Positions 10,922-22,519 of a stretch of 64,000 nucleotides of DNA are shown here, piece by piece. The DNA comes from Rhytidiadelphus loreus (lineage: Eukaryota; Streptophyta; Bryopsida; Hypnales; Hylocomiaceae). The position numbers and the translations under genes were made by a program. Position 1 is the first letter of the stretch. Each line of letters opens with the position of its first letter. The stretch lies in the NCBI GenBank assembly GCA_947034895.1, contig OX344762.1, positions 82,826,981-82,890,980 of the forward strand, written 5' to 3'. The notes under the pieces were generated by a model that saw only the letters and a program-made list of their open reading frames with translations, made no database searches and had not been told where the DNA came from.

Positions 10922-13900
10922 CACTACAAAAAAACAGAGAAAAACGTGACTCTGCAAATGACTGCAAAACAGTCGTAGTGTAGTCGCAAAACAGAAATGT
11001 GACTGCAGGCACTGCAGTCATTTCGGACAAGTTATTTACAAGTCATGGAGCATATTTTATTATCACCTAACGAAGTACAAACGGATGAAACTTTGGAGAG
11101 ATAAAGAAAGATAGCCTTAGGAAAGATGGCTTTGAGATGCCATCTGGAAAGTGCGGTTTTACAGGCTGAGTTGGACCATCGGGAGACCCCTCAAAAATCT
11201 GACGTGGACATTTTGCGCGCAGTCACGTTCAAGTCATTTTGGAGTTGCGTCCGACCCCTTCTAAATCTAACGTGGACATCTTGAACGCAGTCGCAGCGCA
11301 GTCATTCTAGAGTTGCGGGGACCTCTCTATAATCTGACGTGGACTTCCACGTAGGTAGTCATTTATCAGTCATTTCAAAGTTACAATAGACCCATTACAA
11401 ATCTGATGTGGACATCAAAATCAGAAGTCATTATGTAGTTATTTTTAAGTAATATAGATTTAGGATTGGGGATTTAGGGTTTGAAATTCAGGGTTTGGGA
11501 GTTGCGGCAATGTGTGCAAAAAAAAATGTATTTATAATTGCATGGGAAGTAGTCATTCTATAGTCACATATACAATACATATACAATACAAAATACACCA
11601 TATACAATACATCATACACCATATACAATACATCATACAACATATACAATACACCATATTCAATATAAAATATGTCATATATATAATATTTGGAAAATGT
11701 GCCACATGGCTTCCAAAACCACTTAGTGTGTGAATATGAAGAGTTGAAATGACAAACCTTTTATACAGGTGGGGTGATAGGAAACAAGACGAACCATGTG
11801 GGACATGCCTAAAACACAGAAATTGTGTTATTAGTAATATTTTAGATCTCATTTAGGAATAATAGATTAATTGTTTTATAAAAACTTTGAACTAATAAAA
11901 TTTGAAAAATAAATTTGACTTTCATCTCCAAAAATCGGTTTTGGATTTTAAGCCTTAAATTAAAAGTTGTGGACAAATTTGAGAAGAAGATTGGAGAGGA
12001 TATTTTCTTAACCTTTTTTCTGATTCAAGTAGTATAGAAGACATAATGTAGTCATTTCCATGTTGTTACCTGACTGCAATACTATAACATGACTGCCACT
12101 TGACTAAGTGCAGTCACGTGGAAGTCATAATTAGCTAACTCCTAGTGAATTAGTATTGTAGAAGGTCACTGTCATTGTTAAAAATGTTGTTCTATTTTTC
12201 TTTATAATGTGGTTCTCAGGGGTAGGCCAAACTAATTGGAGCCATCGAATTGTCTTTGGAAGAGAACTTGCTGCGTAGGAGATGTACTAGGTACACACTT
12301 CTTGTCAAAACCACAAAGCCCTGTTATGTTGACCATGTAATTTGTTGCCATAGTGTTTGTATCAACAAAAGCATTTTTCAATTGCCGCAAGTGCATGCAG
12401 TAGTGAGGCAGGTCGCCGAATTGGAGGACGTTGGAATGGTAGTAGTACAATCCAAATCACTTGATTTAGTGCAGTCATGTACTAGTCATTGTGTAGTTAC
12501 GTGACAATCTTTCCGCAATGATAGTGTAGTGACGTGATAGACTTGCCACAGTCATAGTGAAGTCACGTTGCCTGCAATTGAAGTCCACTGAACGTCTTAA
12601 CTCCTAAAATCTTGAATGTCTTGCCATTTACTGGGTAATCACAGGGCCATGTTCAGTTCTTTTTATTCACGCTCTATATAATTGCCACAAGTTCTGGCTC
12701 AACGACTTTAAACATTTCCCTACACCTTGTGCTCTAATGCAAACCCTAAACCTACCAACAGGTGTGGAAGTGCCTTTTTCACTGATGACGCTATTCAATG
12801 CACAATTTCCTCAAAATGAGTCCGTACAGCATATGTCCAAGTCACCTGAACCCAAAGGAATGAACGCAATTATTTCATTGTCCAACAAATATTCAATCTC
12901 TAAAATATGTGCAATGAAGCTTGTATCCCTTGCTCTCCTAAAATTAATTCATTTAAGGTACCCTAGAACTACATTTTAGCCAACTTATATTCGCTCAGAC
13001 ATTGCCACACCCTAGTATTCCAAAAGATGACCCTATTGCATCCCTCTCTATGTATTTTGTTAAAAAACTTATGCCAGTCAGACTGCAGTCATACTGTAGT
13101 GACAAACTCGAAGCTGTCCTCACCCATATCTTTCATGTACCACAAGGACCCAACTTTTTTTTTATCCATTGGTAAAAGAAAACGCCAAATATTTTTTGAA
13201 GAAGCAAGTCATGTACTAGTCACTGTGTAGTTACACTACAGTCATAACAAAGTCATAGACAGTGTAGTTACGTGACTCAAAAAGTCATACTACAATCATA
13301 TTGAAGTCACTTCCTGCAAAAATGCAACCTGACCGTCTTCTTCCCTACCATCTTGAATGGCTTCCCATTTACAAGGTAATCACCGAGCCATGTTCTTTTC
13401 TTTTCATTCAAGGTGTCACTGATCTTGGATCAATTATGCATTGAACAACTTTGTACATTTATGTACAAGCCTTGTACTTTAATGCAAACCTTGAGGCTAA
13501 TAGCAGGTGTGAAAGCACATTAATCAAACTTGACACTATCCCTATTACTGTCTAACTCTGAATGAGTCCTGTACAACATGTGTCCACCATATGGCAATCC
13601 TCTTGAATGCAAGCAATTATTTCATTCTTCAACTACTCTTCATTCTCTGCAATGTACGCAATAAGTTATGTTTCCCTTGCTCTCCTAAAATTAATTCATT
13701 TACGGATCACATCTAATGCATCTTAGCTGACTTGCAGGCATTGAGGCATTCCTAAAACTCCTTGAATTCCAATTTTCCGACTTGCATTCATGCCCATCTT
13801 CTTATTTAGTACTAAAATGTACCGCCAGTCATAATGCAGTCATCATGTAGTGACATACCGGAAATTGTGCTCACCGCCTCCTTCCTGTACACGAGGCCCC

Positions 13901-14277
13901 ATCTTTTTCTTTATCCATATGTAAAAGAAAATGATGACTTTGTGACTCCTCCTGACGTCGCAGTCATTTTGCAGTCACTTCATAGTCGCAGTGAAGTCAA
14001 TAAAGCCGGAACCGCACAACTGCACAGTGACTTTGCCTTCTGCAGTCGCGTTCCGCATCGCCACGTCACTGCATCGTCGTCGCTGTGAACGAAACGTTGT
14101 GGATGAACTACCCTTTGTGTTTCCTGTTCATCCCGCAATTTTTTGGCGACTGCAGAATGACTGCAACACTTTTAACATGACTCCACCTGTGCAATTAGGG
14201 AGGTGAAGTGGCGTTGCAGTTGCGTTTTTGGCGCAGTCATGTTTTCCAGTCACATTTTCAGCCGTTTTCTTGTAGTG
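10922..14277. mobile_element. Non-autonomous CACTA (En/Spm-type) transposon
   Basis: A 3356-bp element beginning CACTACAAAAAAACAG and ending with the complement of CACTACAAGAAAACGG. It is flanked by the 3-bp duplication CTT at 10919-10921 and 14278-14280. Copy 2 shows the uninterrupted site at 61565-61575 (GCGACTTGGAG). Subterminal motifs GCAGTCA, ACGTGACT and TGTAGT recur many times near both ends and in the interior, as expected for CACTA transposase-binding regions. No transposase-length frame is present, so it would depend on a partner element. Confidence 0.9.
12470..13960. repeat. ~745-bp tandem duplication inside the CACTA element
   Basis: The stretch from about 12470 to 13210 is repeated, diverged, at about 13207-13960. 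Matching landmarks are the CATGTACTAGTCA block (12476 and 13210), the CTTGAATG...CCATTTAC block (12610 and 13350) and the GTAGTGACA block (13095 and 13847). The repeated inner part is not motif-like and could be captured host sequence, but no frame survives in both copies. Confidence 0.6.
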
Positions 14278-14286
14278 CTTGTAAAA

Positions 14287-14523
14287 TGGCCAGAGTGAAT
14301 TGACCCCCTCATTGCCCCATTTTACCCCTGGGGAAAACACTGTGGAAGTTTTCATTTGCAATCAAATGATAAAATTTGCAAATTCAGAATTCAGATTTGC
14401 AATCAATGGGTCCTAATTAGCTAGGGGAGGTGTGAAAACTACAAAAACCACAACAAAAATTAGGGGAATTTTTTTTACAATAACCCCTGGCCGGGGCAAT
14501 GACGGGGTCAATTCACCGTGGCC
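14287..14523. mobile_element. Mutator-type MITE c, abutting the CACTA element
   Basis: Inverted ends contain GTGAATTGACCCC...GGGGTCAATTCAC and GGCC tips. It is flanked by CTTGTAAA(A/C) at 14278-14286 and 14524-14532, a 9-bp duplication with one mismatch. The left copy of that duplication includes the CTT target repeat of the CACTA element, so this insertion is right beside the CACTA end. Same family as 6340-6533 and 6580-6813. Confidence 0.7.
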
Positions 14524-14889
14524 CTTGTAAACAATCATCAAATGGTCAACCAGACAAAGTAAATAGTGACAAGCCTAATAAGTTAAACCATGCTACACGA
14601 GGAGCATACAAACTGCATAATACACTAAACAGTGAAATAGGTTGCCTCAGTACATGGAGTCAATTTGAAAACCAGTTGGAACCGTCGCCGCGTAGCTCCG
14701 GAAGCCCCCTTCGGCTGAAAGGGTCCTTCCAGTAGCGATCAACTGATCCGCGACGGCCGAGGTAAACTAAACCCAATCTAGTTCCGCAAGCTCGAGCTTC
14801 AAGCTAGCTTTCTCTCCCGGTCAACCAAGAGTAGATGGGATCGGGCCTGGGTGGGGGGACTTTCCAATTAGGTCAAAATTAGGGTTGCC

Positions 14890-16584
14890 ATGACTGTTCT
14901 TCCAATGGAGAAACCTTCCTATACTGATTCATTGCACCAAAGACTGGAGCACGCGCCGGTGGAATGCCAGGATGGAGACAGGAGCAGCACGTCGAGCAAC
15001 TCAAGATCTGACGAAACGGTCGAACCAGAGCTGGTGGCTGTCGTCACCAACATGGGAAAGCACGCGCTGATTCACTCGATTAAGGCCACACCAGGTGAAG
15101 ACCTTCCCCACGGGTATGCTCGCAGCTCCACTGGCTTTCTCCTTTGCAATACTGTCTTAGAAGTTAAAGTTGACCAAACGATTGTCAAGAAGGAAACCGA
15201 AAGGCTCCAGAAGCTTGCAGTTGTGGCCTACTTTGTAGGAGGAAGACAATCAGAAGCATCACTCAATCAATGGATTACGACCATCCGAGCGCAAGTAGGA
15301 GACTAGGTTGGGCTAGGAAGAGACCTGGGACACCGGTTCTTTCAGTTCCTCGCCAAGCAACACGAAGTGGCCCAAAAGCTCCTAATGCTCACTCCTCACC
15401 GCTCCAACTGGGGGACATGCATCCTCCAGACATGGGCCACGGGCTTCAATGCAAGTAGCCCCACGCAGCTGAAGGTCCCAACGTGGGTCACTCTCCGTGG
15501 AATTCCTGGAGAATTTCTGGGTGTTGCGGACACCATTGCCGCAAGCTTGGACGACCTCCTGGGGAGTGGGAAGAGAAACCCATACACTGCCGATCAAAAT
15601 TTTTGCGTGGCGCTCCAGGGGGGGAAAGGACGGCGGACTCAGCTTACGGTAACAAATGACACCACGGGGGAAAAAATCTTGATTGTGGTAGATTATTGTA
15701 ACCTCCCAATCAGATGCAGGCTATGTCACGCTACTGATCATCTGGTGAAGGACTGTAAGGGTGCCAAGAAGAGACCCTCCACCTCGGCGGCAGCAGCTGA
15801 AACAGAGGAGAGGAAAGGAAACGGAGCCGGTGCAGAAGAGGAATCTGGAGACGGCATCTTGTTTCCGCCCCCCGCCCCTCAACAGCCAAAACCCCACGAT
15901 CCTCATCGGAGGCGACGACTCTCCTAGCAGAGCAGGCGGTGGCACAGAATCCTCCACACACCCCGCAGAACCTTAGCTCCACTCCAACTGCGATAGATGA
16001 TGGCTGGGAGACGGTACGAAGAAAGAAATCCCACGCCCCCTTGAGCCAAAAAAACCCAGCGCCATCTCTTCTCTCACCCCCGCAGGAGCACAACACATCA
16101 CGTTGTTGACAAAGCTCAGCGTTGGCTAAATAAAGCACAAGAGAGCAAAGGAAGGCCAGATAAGCAATCCAATCACAACCACCGAGACGAATACAAGAAA
16201 ACCAGCGAAAGAAACCAGCTACAAACGCGCCTCGAAGCCCTGGGCCCTGCACATATCGAGGATCTGAGCAACAATGAACTGAAAAAACAGGGGAGAAAGG
16301 AGACGACCCCTCAAGCACAACAACTGACCCCTAAAATCGAAGCATATAGAGGCGACCCCCCACCCCCGAATTACCGAACAACAACCTCCCCGAGCCCCAT
16401 CACGAGACAAACGAGCAGACTGATGGGAGATCTCAACCTGCAACAAATGCGCCCCGACCCAGCAGTGCAAGGAACCAAGGCAGAGCACAGAACAACCCCA
16501 ACCGAACCCTCCTTGGCGACAATCCTGTGAATGAGGGAGAAGACGCGGACCCTGTGCACGAGGGGAGAACAGCGGGAGAAACTC
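14890..16584 (+). pseudogene. LINE ORF1 (RNA-binding, zinc knuckle), broken
   Basis: Starts at ATG 14890 and stays open to 15306; the frame then shifts and continues through 15367-15927. It has the layout of plant L1 ORF1 proteins: an N-terminal DUF4283-like region with VPTWVTLRGIPGEF near 15480-15520, then a CX2CX4HX4C knuckle (CRLCHATDHLVKDC) at 15717-15758, then a proline- and charge-rich tail. A further frame near 16001-16030 reads DGWETVRRKK, a motif often seen in such proteins. ORF1 normally binds LINE RNA in the ribonucleoprotein. The sequence is cut at about 16585 by the Mutator-like insertion and its last part continues at 30513-30952. Long minus-strand frames here are shadows. Confidence 0.85.
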
Positions 16585-16879
16585 AGCCTCCGGCCTAGGG
16601 TTGTCTTGTCTGACATATTTTTGGGTTTAGGCGTTGTGTATGACGTCTAATGTCGCGTGTCGCGTGTCACCAAGTGTCGAGTTTATTTGACATCGCGTCG
16701 CGGAGGGGTAAAAAAATTTACCCCACGGTAAATAGATTTTGTCTACGTGGCAAGGTTTACAAAATGACGTGGAAAGCCAACTTGGTCAACTGCGGGTAGG
16801 GGCGCATGTACTTCAACCTTGGGCGACCGCGGATGGGGGCGCGGGCAAGTACAAATGGGGTGAGTACGGGTTCTAAAAT

Positions 16880-16980
16880 TAGGGCGACCTCTGGTCCAAG
16901 GGGGCGACCTCTGGTCCAGGGGGGCGACCTCTAGTCCAAGGGGGCGACTGCTGGTCCAGGGGGGCGACCTCCTTGTTGCA
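16880..16980. repeat. Subterminal GGGCGACCTCTGGTCC tandem array
   Basis: Five head-to-tail units of about 20 bp, each with GGGGCGAC followed by a TGGTCCA-like spacer. The opposite arm of the same insertion holds an inverted counterpart at 30270-30322. Such paired subterminal arrays are candidate transposase-binding zones. Confidence 0.65.
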
Positions 16981-16984
16981 ATTG

Positions 16985-17886
16985 TCAAAAAACACTCAAA
17001 ACTGCCATTTTTGTGCAAATTGCAAAGAGAAAAAAAATTTAGAATGGTATTTTTTTTCCATATGTTACCACAGGATCTTGCAATAGAATAGTTTGAGAAT
17101 GCATGGAAAAAATTTCAGACATTTTGACCACATAGATTGCAAGATAAATGCATTCAAAGTGAAGAAATTGTGTTTTTTTGGCACAATGGCAAACTAGTTT
17201 AAAAGACTTCAAATCTTCTTAACTTAAATAGTTTGAATTGTAGATCTTGAATTTAGTTTTTTTTCATCATTCAAAATTGAGTTGAAAATATAGAAAAAAT
17301 AAAAGTTTAAAATATAATGTAATTTTCATTATTTAAAAATTTATTTAGTAAAAGAAGGTATCATAGAGAGAAAAACTAAATCATTAATAGCTCTAAGATG
17401 GAATTAAAACTCACTAATTCCAATAGTGAGATTGTTCTAACAATCAATGTTAAATTGGTGGACCTATTTGTTCTGAATTTTTCTAAAAATTGAACTCGAA
17501 AACAAATCCTATACCTGTATTTTACAAATCAATATTATAATTGCTTGCAAAACAAGATGCTCTACAACTTCTTGGCAACCTCTTCATATCATAAATCCAA
17601 ATGAAATGAATAAAAGCTTTCCATATGAAAATAAAATAAAATATATGAGAAAAAAAATTAATTTTTAATTCAAATTTTTCAAGATTTGTTTTTGCTCATC
17701 CAAATGATTTAATTTAGATCAAAGCTAATTGTTGTATAACTCTTGCTCCTAGGCACCAATTAAAATAAAAATTACATTCCTAGAAAGCTAATTTTTTTTA
17801 GTATCTTTTCATAAAAATTTGACCATATAGGAACTTGGCCAAAATCCATTTGCCCCTTGTGAAGACAATGAGAGTTTAGAGATTAA
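16985..17886 (+). mobile_element. TTAA-family element T3 (left end missing)
   Basis: The body matches T2 and T4, including AAAACTGCCATTTTTG at the left and the GATTGCAAGATAAATGCATT block. The right tip is decayed (GAGTTTAGAGATTAA, 17872-17886). The left tip is absent because the sequence runs directly into the GGGCGACC array. The homologous join occurs in the opposite arm (30240-30270), so this body appears to be part of the long arm of the Mutator-like insertion. Confidence 0.5.
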
Positions 17887-20250
17887 CATCCTATCAGTGT
17901 ATTATTTAACAAGTGAATTTTAAATTTGAACACCCTCTAAAGATTTGTATAAAAACATTCCTATTTGATTTTCTCTATTCTCTATGCATCATCATACTTA
18001 TGTATAATTTACCACCTTCATCTAAAATTTAAAAATAGAAGAAAGAGATTTAACCCCTAAAGGACTAGGGCCGTTCTTCTGTCAAAAACTACTCAAAACT
18101 GCCATTTTTGCTGCATTCATCCAAAAAAACAAAAAAAATACTTTTTTTAGAATCTAACCGTGGGATCTTGTACTTTACTAGTCTAGTATCATGTGGTAAA
18201 AATTTCATGCAGTTTGACCGTACAGATTGGAAGATACTAGCATTCAAAGTTGAAAAAAGAAAGTTTTTTTGAACACTAGCCTGCAATTTCAAATGACTTT
18301 GAATGCCATTTGGGGAAAAGAATTACACCATGGACCTTGAATTTAAAAAATTTTGTGGTGAATAATTGAGTTGAAAGTCTAGAAAAAAACAAAAAACAAA
18401 AACATGATTGATTTTCATTCTTTAAAAAATTGTTTAGTACAAGTAGGTCCAAGATTGAAAGAAAAACTAAATCTTTAATAGCTCTAAAATGGGATTGAAA
18501 CACAATAATCTCAACGGTGAGATTGTTCTAAATAGAAAAGTTAACCTTGTCAAACAATTTTTTTTGAAAAATTGTGAAAATTGCATTCAGAATTGAATCC
18601 TATAAGTTATTTTTTCAAGAAGATGCTCAAATTGCCCGAAAAACAAGATTGTTCATAACTTTCACATTACTAATCCAAATGGAATGAATCAAAGTTTCAC
18701 ATGTAGACAAAAATATGATCTTTAAGAAGAAAAAAATTTAAAAATTAATTTGAAATTTTTGTAGATTTATTTTTCTGCCCGGTGATGTGTAAATTATGTT
18801 TAAGATGCCATAACTTTTTCTCTCGGGCACCAATTGAAATAAAATTTATATTCCCACGAAGCTCATAAGTTTTCCTATCTTATGGGAAAGTTTCAAAAAA
18901 ATTCACTGAAAATTGAGATCATAGGAACTTGCCCGAAATCCATTTTGTCCCCCGAGGGGACAATGGTCCTTTAGGGGTTAAATTAGAGCTTCTCCTCTTG
19001 AATTATGCAAATCTCTAAAAGTCATCCTACCAGGGTATCATTTATGAAGTAGATTTTAAAATACAAAATAATAAAATGTAGATTTTAGAAAGAGCTTTCC
19101 ATTTTGAATTTCACTATCCTCCAAGTATCATCAATTCATCATACTCATGTATTATTTACCACTTTAATTTCAAGCTTAAAAATTAGAAGAAAGAGATTTA
19201 AATAAGAATTATTCCATTTGATTTAATATATGCAATCTCAAATAATCATCCTATGGGAGTATTATTTATCAAATGTATTTCAAAATACAAAATAATGAAT
19301 GGAGATATTTGCAATACCTTCCCCATTTAATTTTCTCAATTCTCCAAGCATCCTTATAATCAACTATTTATGAATTATTCACCACCTTCATCTTTGACTT
19401 CAAAATTAGACGGAAGAAATTTGAATTAAAACTTCCTTTTTTATTATTTAATTTAGGCAAATCTCAAAGAATCATCCTATGGGTGTATTATTTATCAACT
19501 GTTTTTCAAGATACAAAATAATGAATGGAGATATTTGCAATACCTTCCCCATTTATTTTTCTTGATTCTCCAAGCATCCTTGTACTCAACTACTTATGAA
19601 TTATTTACCACCTTTATCTCTAACTTAAAAATTAGAAGGAAGAGATTTGAATTAAAACTTCCCCTTTTGATTTATGCAAATCTCAAAGACTTATCCTATG
19701 GGTGTAATATTTATAAATTGTTTGTCAAGATACAAAATAATGCATGAAGATATTTGCAATACCTTCCCCATTTAATTTTCTTGATTCTCTAAGCTTCTTT
19801 GTACTCATGGATTATTTACCACCTTCATCTTTAACTTAAAAAATTAGTGGGGAAGGAATTTAAATGAAAACTTCCCCTTTTGATTTAATTTATGCAAATT
19901 TCAATGAATTATCCTACTAAAGGGGTCTATAATTTATGAAGTGTATTTCAAAATACAAAATAATGCATGAAAATATTTGCAATACCTTCCCCATTTAATT
20001 TTCTTGATTCTCCAAACATCTTTGTACTTATGAAATATGAATTATTTACCATATTCACTTCTAAATTAGTGGGGAAGAGATTTAAATGAAAATTTCCCCT
20101 ACGGATTTAAACAAATCTCAAATAGTCATTCTATAAGTGTATAATTTATCAAATGATTTCTGAAATACAAAAAAATAGATGGAGAGATATGTATGATCTT
20201 TTTTATTTGATTTATTTCATGTCATGTAATCCCAATCGAATAAATGAAAA
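17887..20250. repeat. ~220-bp tandem (satellite-like) array
   Basis: About seven diverged units recur roughly every 220 bp. Landmarks are GCAAATCTC (near 19008, 19456 and 19676, with variants near 19230, 19886 and 20112), CTATGGGTGTATTATTTATC, AAAATACAAAATAATG and ATTATTTACCACCTTCATCT. The first unit is interrupted by the TTAA element T4. No coding content is seen. The array lies between the left arm of the Mutator-like insertion and E1. Confidence 0.7.
18054..18977 (+). mobile_element. TTAA-family element T4 in the satellite array
   Basis: Ends CCCCTAAAGGAC...GTCCTTTAGGGG, flanked by TTAA at 18050-18053 and 18978-18981. Length is 924 bp. Neighbouring satellite units carry the uninterrupted sequence GAAGAAAGAGATTTAAAT near 19191, which serves as the empty site. 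On the minus strand a frame at 18089-18292 resembles the frame in T5. It has the hairpin-type right end (CCCCCGAGGGG). Confidence 0.85.
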
Positions 20251-21719
20251 TGAACCATTGATATATATTTAACAAAATTGCATGTTTGCAAAACTTGATT
20301 GTTCAATAGAAGATGACATCTTGCCATAAAATTTATATACTAGAGTTGATTAATAGATCAAACAAGATATTCTCAAATACAAGTAGTACTATAGAGAATC
20401 CAAAACAACTAGATTTTTAGAAGAGCTTTCATTTCTAATAAATGAGATTAGGTGTCTGTGAGCCCCAAATTCGTGACTTGGGACTCATTGTTTTCTTTTT
20501 TTTTAGTTTATTACAAATTAAGGCATAAAGTACTACAAAAAGCCCAAAAAAGAGTGTAGAACCAAAATAGGTATGTCATGTACCAGTATAGCATTTGGTC
20601 ATAAATAGCCTTTTATCCATAGATTACCCATAAAACCCACTTGTATATAGGTTAGAACCCGTAATTAGTGGGAAACAATAGAGCTACTGGGAACTTACCC
20701 AAAATAGCCCAAACCTAGTGCATGTGACCATGATAGGCTAAATTAGTCTTAGGAGAGTTAGGGGGGGTCCCCACGTAAATCTCCAAAGATAGGTTCTAGT
20801 TTCCCCATTCCACCGACGAAACATTAGGAATCCAAATTGTTAGCTTGCAAGTGTTACTTGTCTCAGACAGGCCGCATGGAGGAATCCACAGCCGCCGGAT
20901 AGTGTTCTCGGATCTGGAACATGTCGGGATGTCCACGGCAAAACCCATTCGCCAAGATTCCCTCACATGTAAAAGATTCCCTGACTGCCGGTGATTCAAC
21001 CAAAGTCAGTTTTTCACCTCGCCATCAACTGTGTGCCAGAATAGACCAAGACTTGGCACGTGGCTTGGGGAACTCCATGAGAGGTTCCTCAAAAAGTCTC
21101 GGTTTTTTCTGATCTCCAAAGGACCTTTTTCCGAGCAGTCAACCGCCAAAGGCCACGTTGGGAAATTCATGGAAAATACCCAGGCCGCGGTAAAATCTCA
21201 CTAAAAATTAGACTAGCATCTTTTATGTTAATAACGCGCCCCGACAAATTTCATGGTGTTCCAATAGCGGGAAGCAGTGGAAACTGACAACATCCCCCCA
21301 ATTAATAATTACAGCAAGATCTTTGCGGGGTTGACCGGCGTCCCGGGAGCGTACGAAGTCGGAACGAAGACATCAAGGAGCCTTTTCTTACTCCCTAGAG
21401 CCTCCCCAACAACCCTAGCTAGTTACCCAAGCCAAAAGAGGTAAAACCCAAAAGTTAGGTTTTTACCCTTTTAATTGGCTCCAGTTGGCACTAGTTTCCG
21501 AGGGGTTTTTTGTGATAGAAATAGGGGTAGGGGGTCTTTTAAGCTAAAAATGGCATTCTGAAGCCATTGGCGCAATCCATTTGCAATTCCGAGCTAAACT
21601 CCAAAAGTTGGAGGTTAGGACCAGCGTAAAACCCAAAATTAGGTGAAAATCTCAAATTTGGATGAAAATCCGGATGGATGAGGTTACTCGTCGAGGGGGG
21701 GAGTGGTCCCTTGGAAACC

Positions 21720-21727
21720 TATAAAAG
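21720..21727 (+). promoter_or_regulatory. TATA box of E1
   Basis: TATAAAAG follows the GGAAACC context and is conserved at the same position in E2 (39898-39905). It lies about 1.26 kb from the element start. A pyrimidine-rich stretch follows, as expected near a transcription start. Confidence 0.6.
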
Positions 21728-22129
21728 GGGGCCCTTCTCTCTCCCAAAACACCCCCAATACTTGTTTTGGGTCCGTGGGTCCAAGTTATCTTGGAATTTT
21801 TGGCGTTTAGGCCAAAAAACCTCTATGGTGTTTTTGGAGCACTTTTGGCTCCCGTTGTTGTTCTATTTGCAGCTTTTAAAGGTCCTTGGAGTCCTTCTCG
21901 TACGTATGTACTTTGTGTGTCTTCTTTTGGACATCTTTGGGTCACATTGAAGAGTCTTTGGTGAAGTTTATCTTGTGTCGTGCATTAACCCCAGAGTAAC
22001 CCCCCACCGTACCTTGGCGATGCCACTTTGGGGGGCCTTTGGTGCATAAGTCTCTTAACGTTACTATCTTGCGTGTACATGTGCCTTAGAAGAAAGATCT
22101 AACCCTAGTAACCCTTTCCCTTGTTGTTT

Positions 22130-22450
22130 GGACCCCACCCTTCGGAGGACGGCGAAGCTTTGACCTTGTGACCCCTTGAGTTCTAAAGAGTGTGTTAAAA
22201 CGAGTCCTAGACAGCGGAGCTTTGAACCTCAACCCATTGCAAGTCCTAAAGTTGGTGTTAAAACCGATTCTACGGCGAAGCTTTGGACCCCAGTAGGACT
22301 AAAGTTCCAAAGTTTAGTTCCCAAGACTTTCTTGGGAAAAATTAAAGTTTAGCTCCCAAGATACCCCCTAGGTGGTAGAAAGGCGGAAGAAACCCCCCCA
22401 TAGGATAGCTTGGTTAACTCCCAGTTCATCCTCCAACGGCGAAGCTTTGA
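22130..22450 (+). repeat. Repeated GGCGAAGCTTTGA motif in E1
   Basis: The motif CGGCGAAGCTTTGA or close variants occur four times at about 22150, 22215, 22273 and 22437, separated by AGTCCTAAAG-GTGTTAAAAC spacers. E2 has two or three copies (40388-40460). The region lies downstream of the TATA box, so the repeats would be transcribed. The function is unknown. Confidence 0.55.
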
Positions 22451-22519
22451 CCTCAAAAACATCACATTTAGTCCAGCCTTTGTTTTACCCTGACCACAAG
22501 AAGTAATATCCAGTTTAGT

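Noticed and set aside
15731..16318. 195-codon minus-strand frame
   Set aside because: It is antisense to LINE ORF1 and has no recognisable domain.
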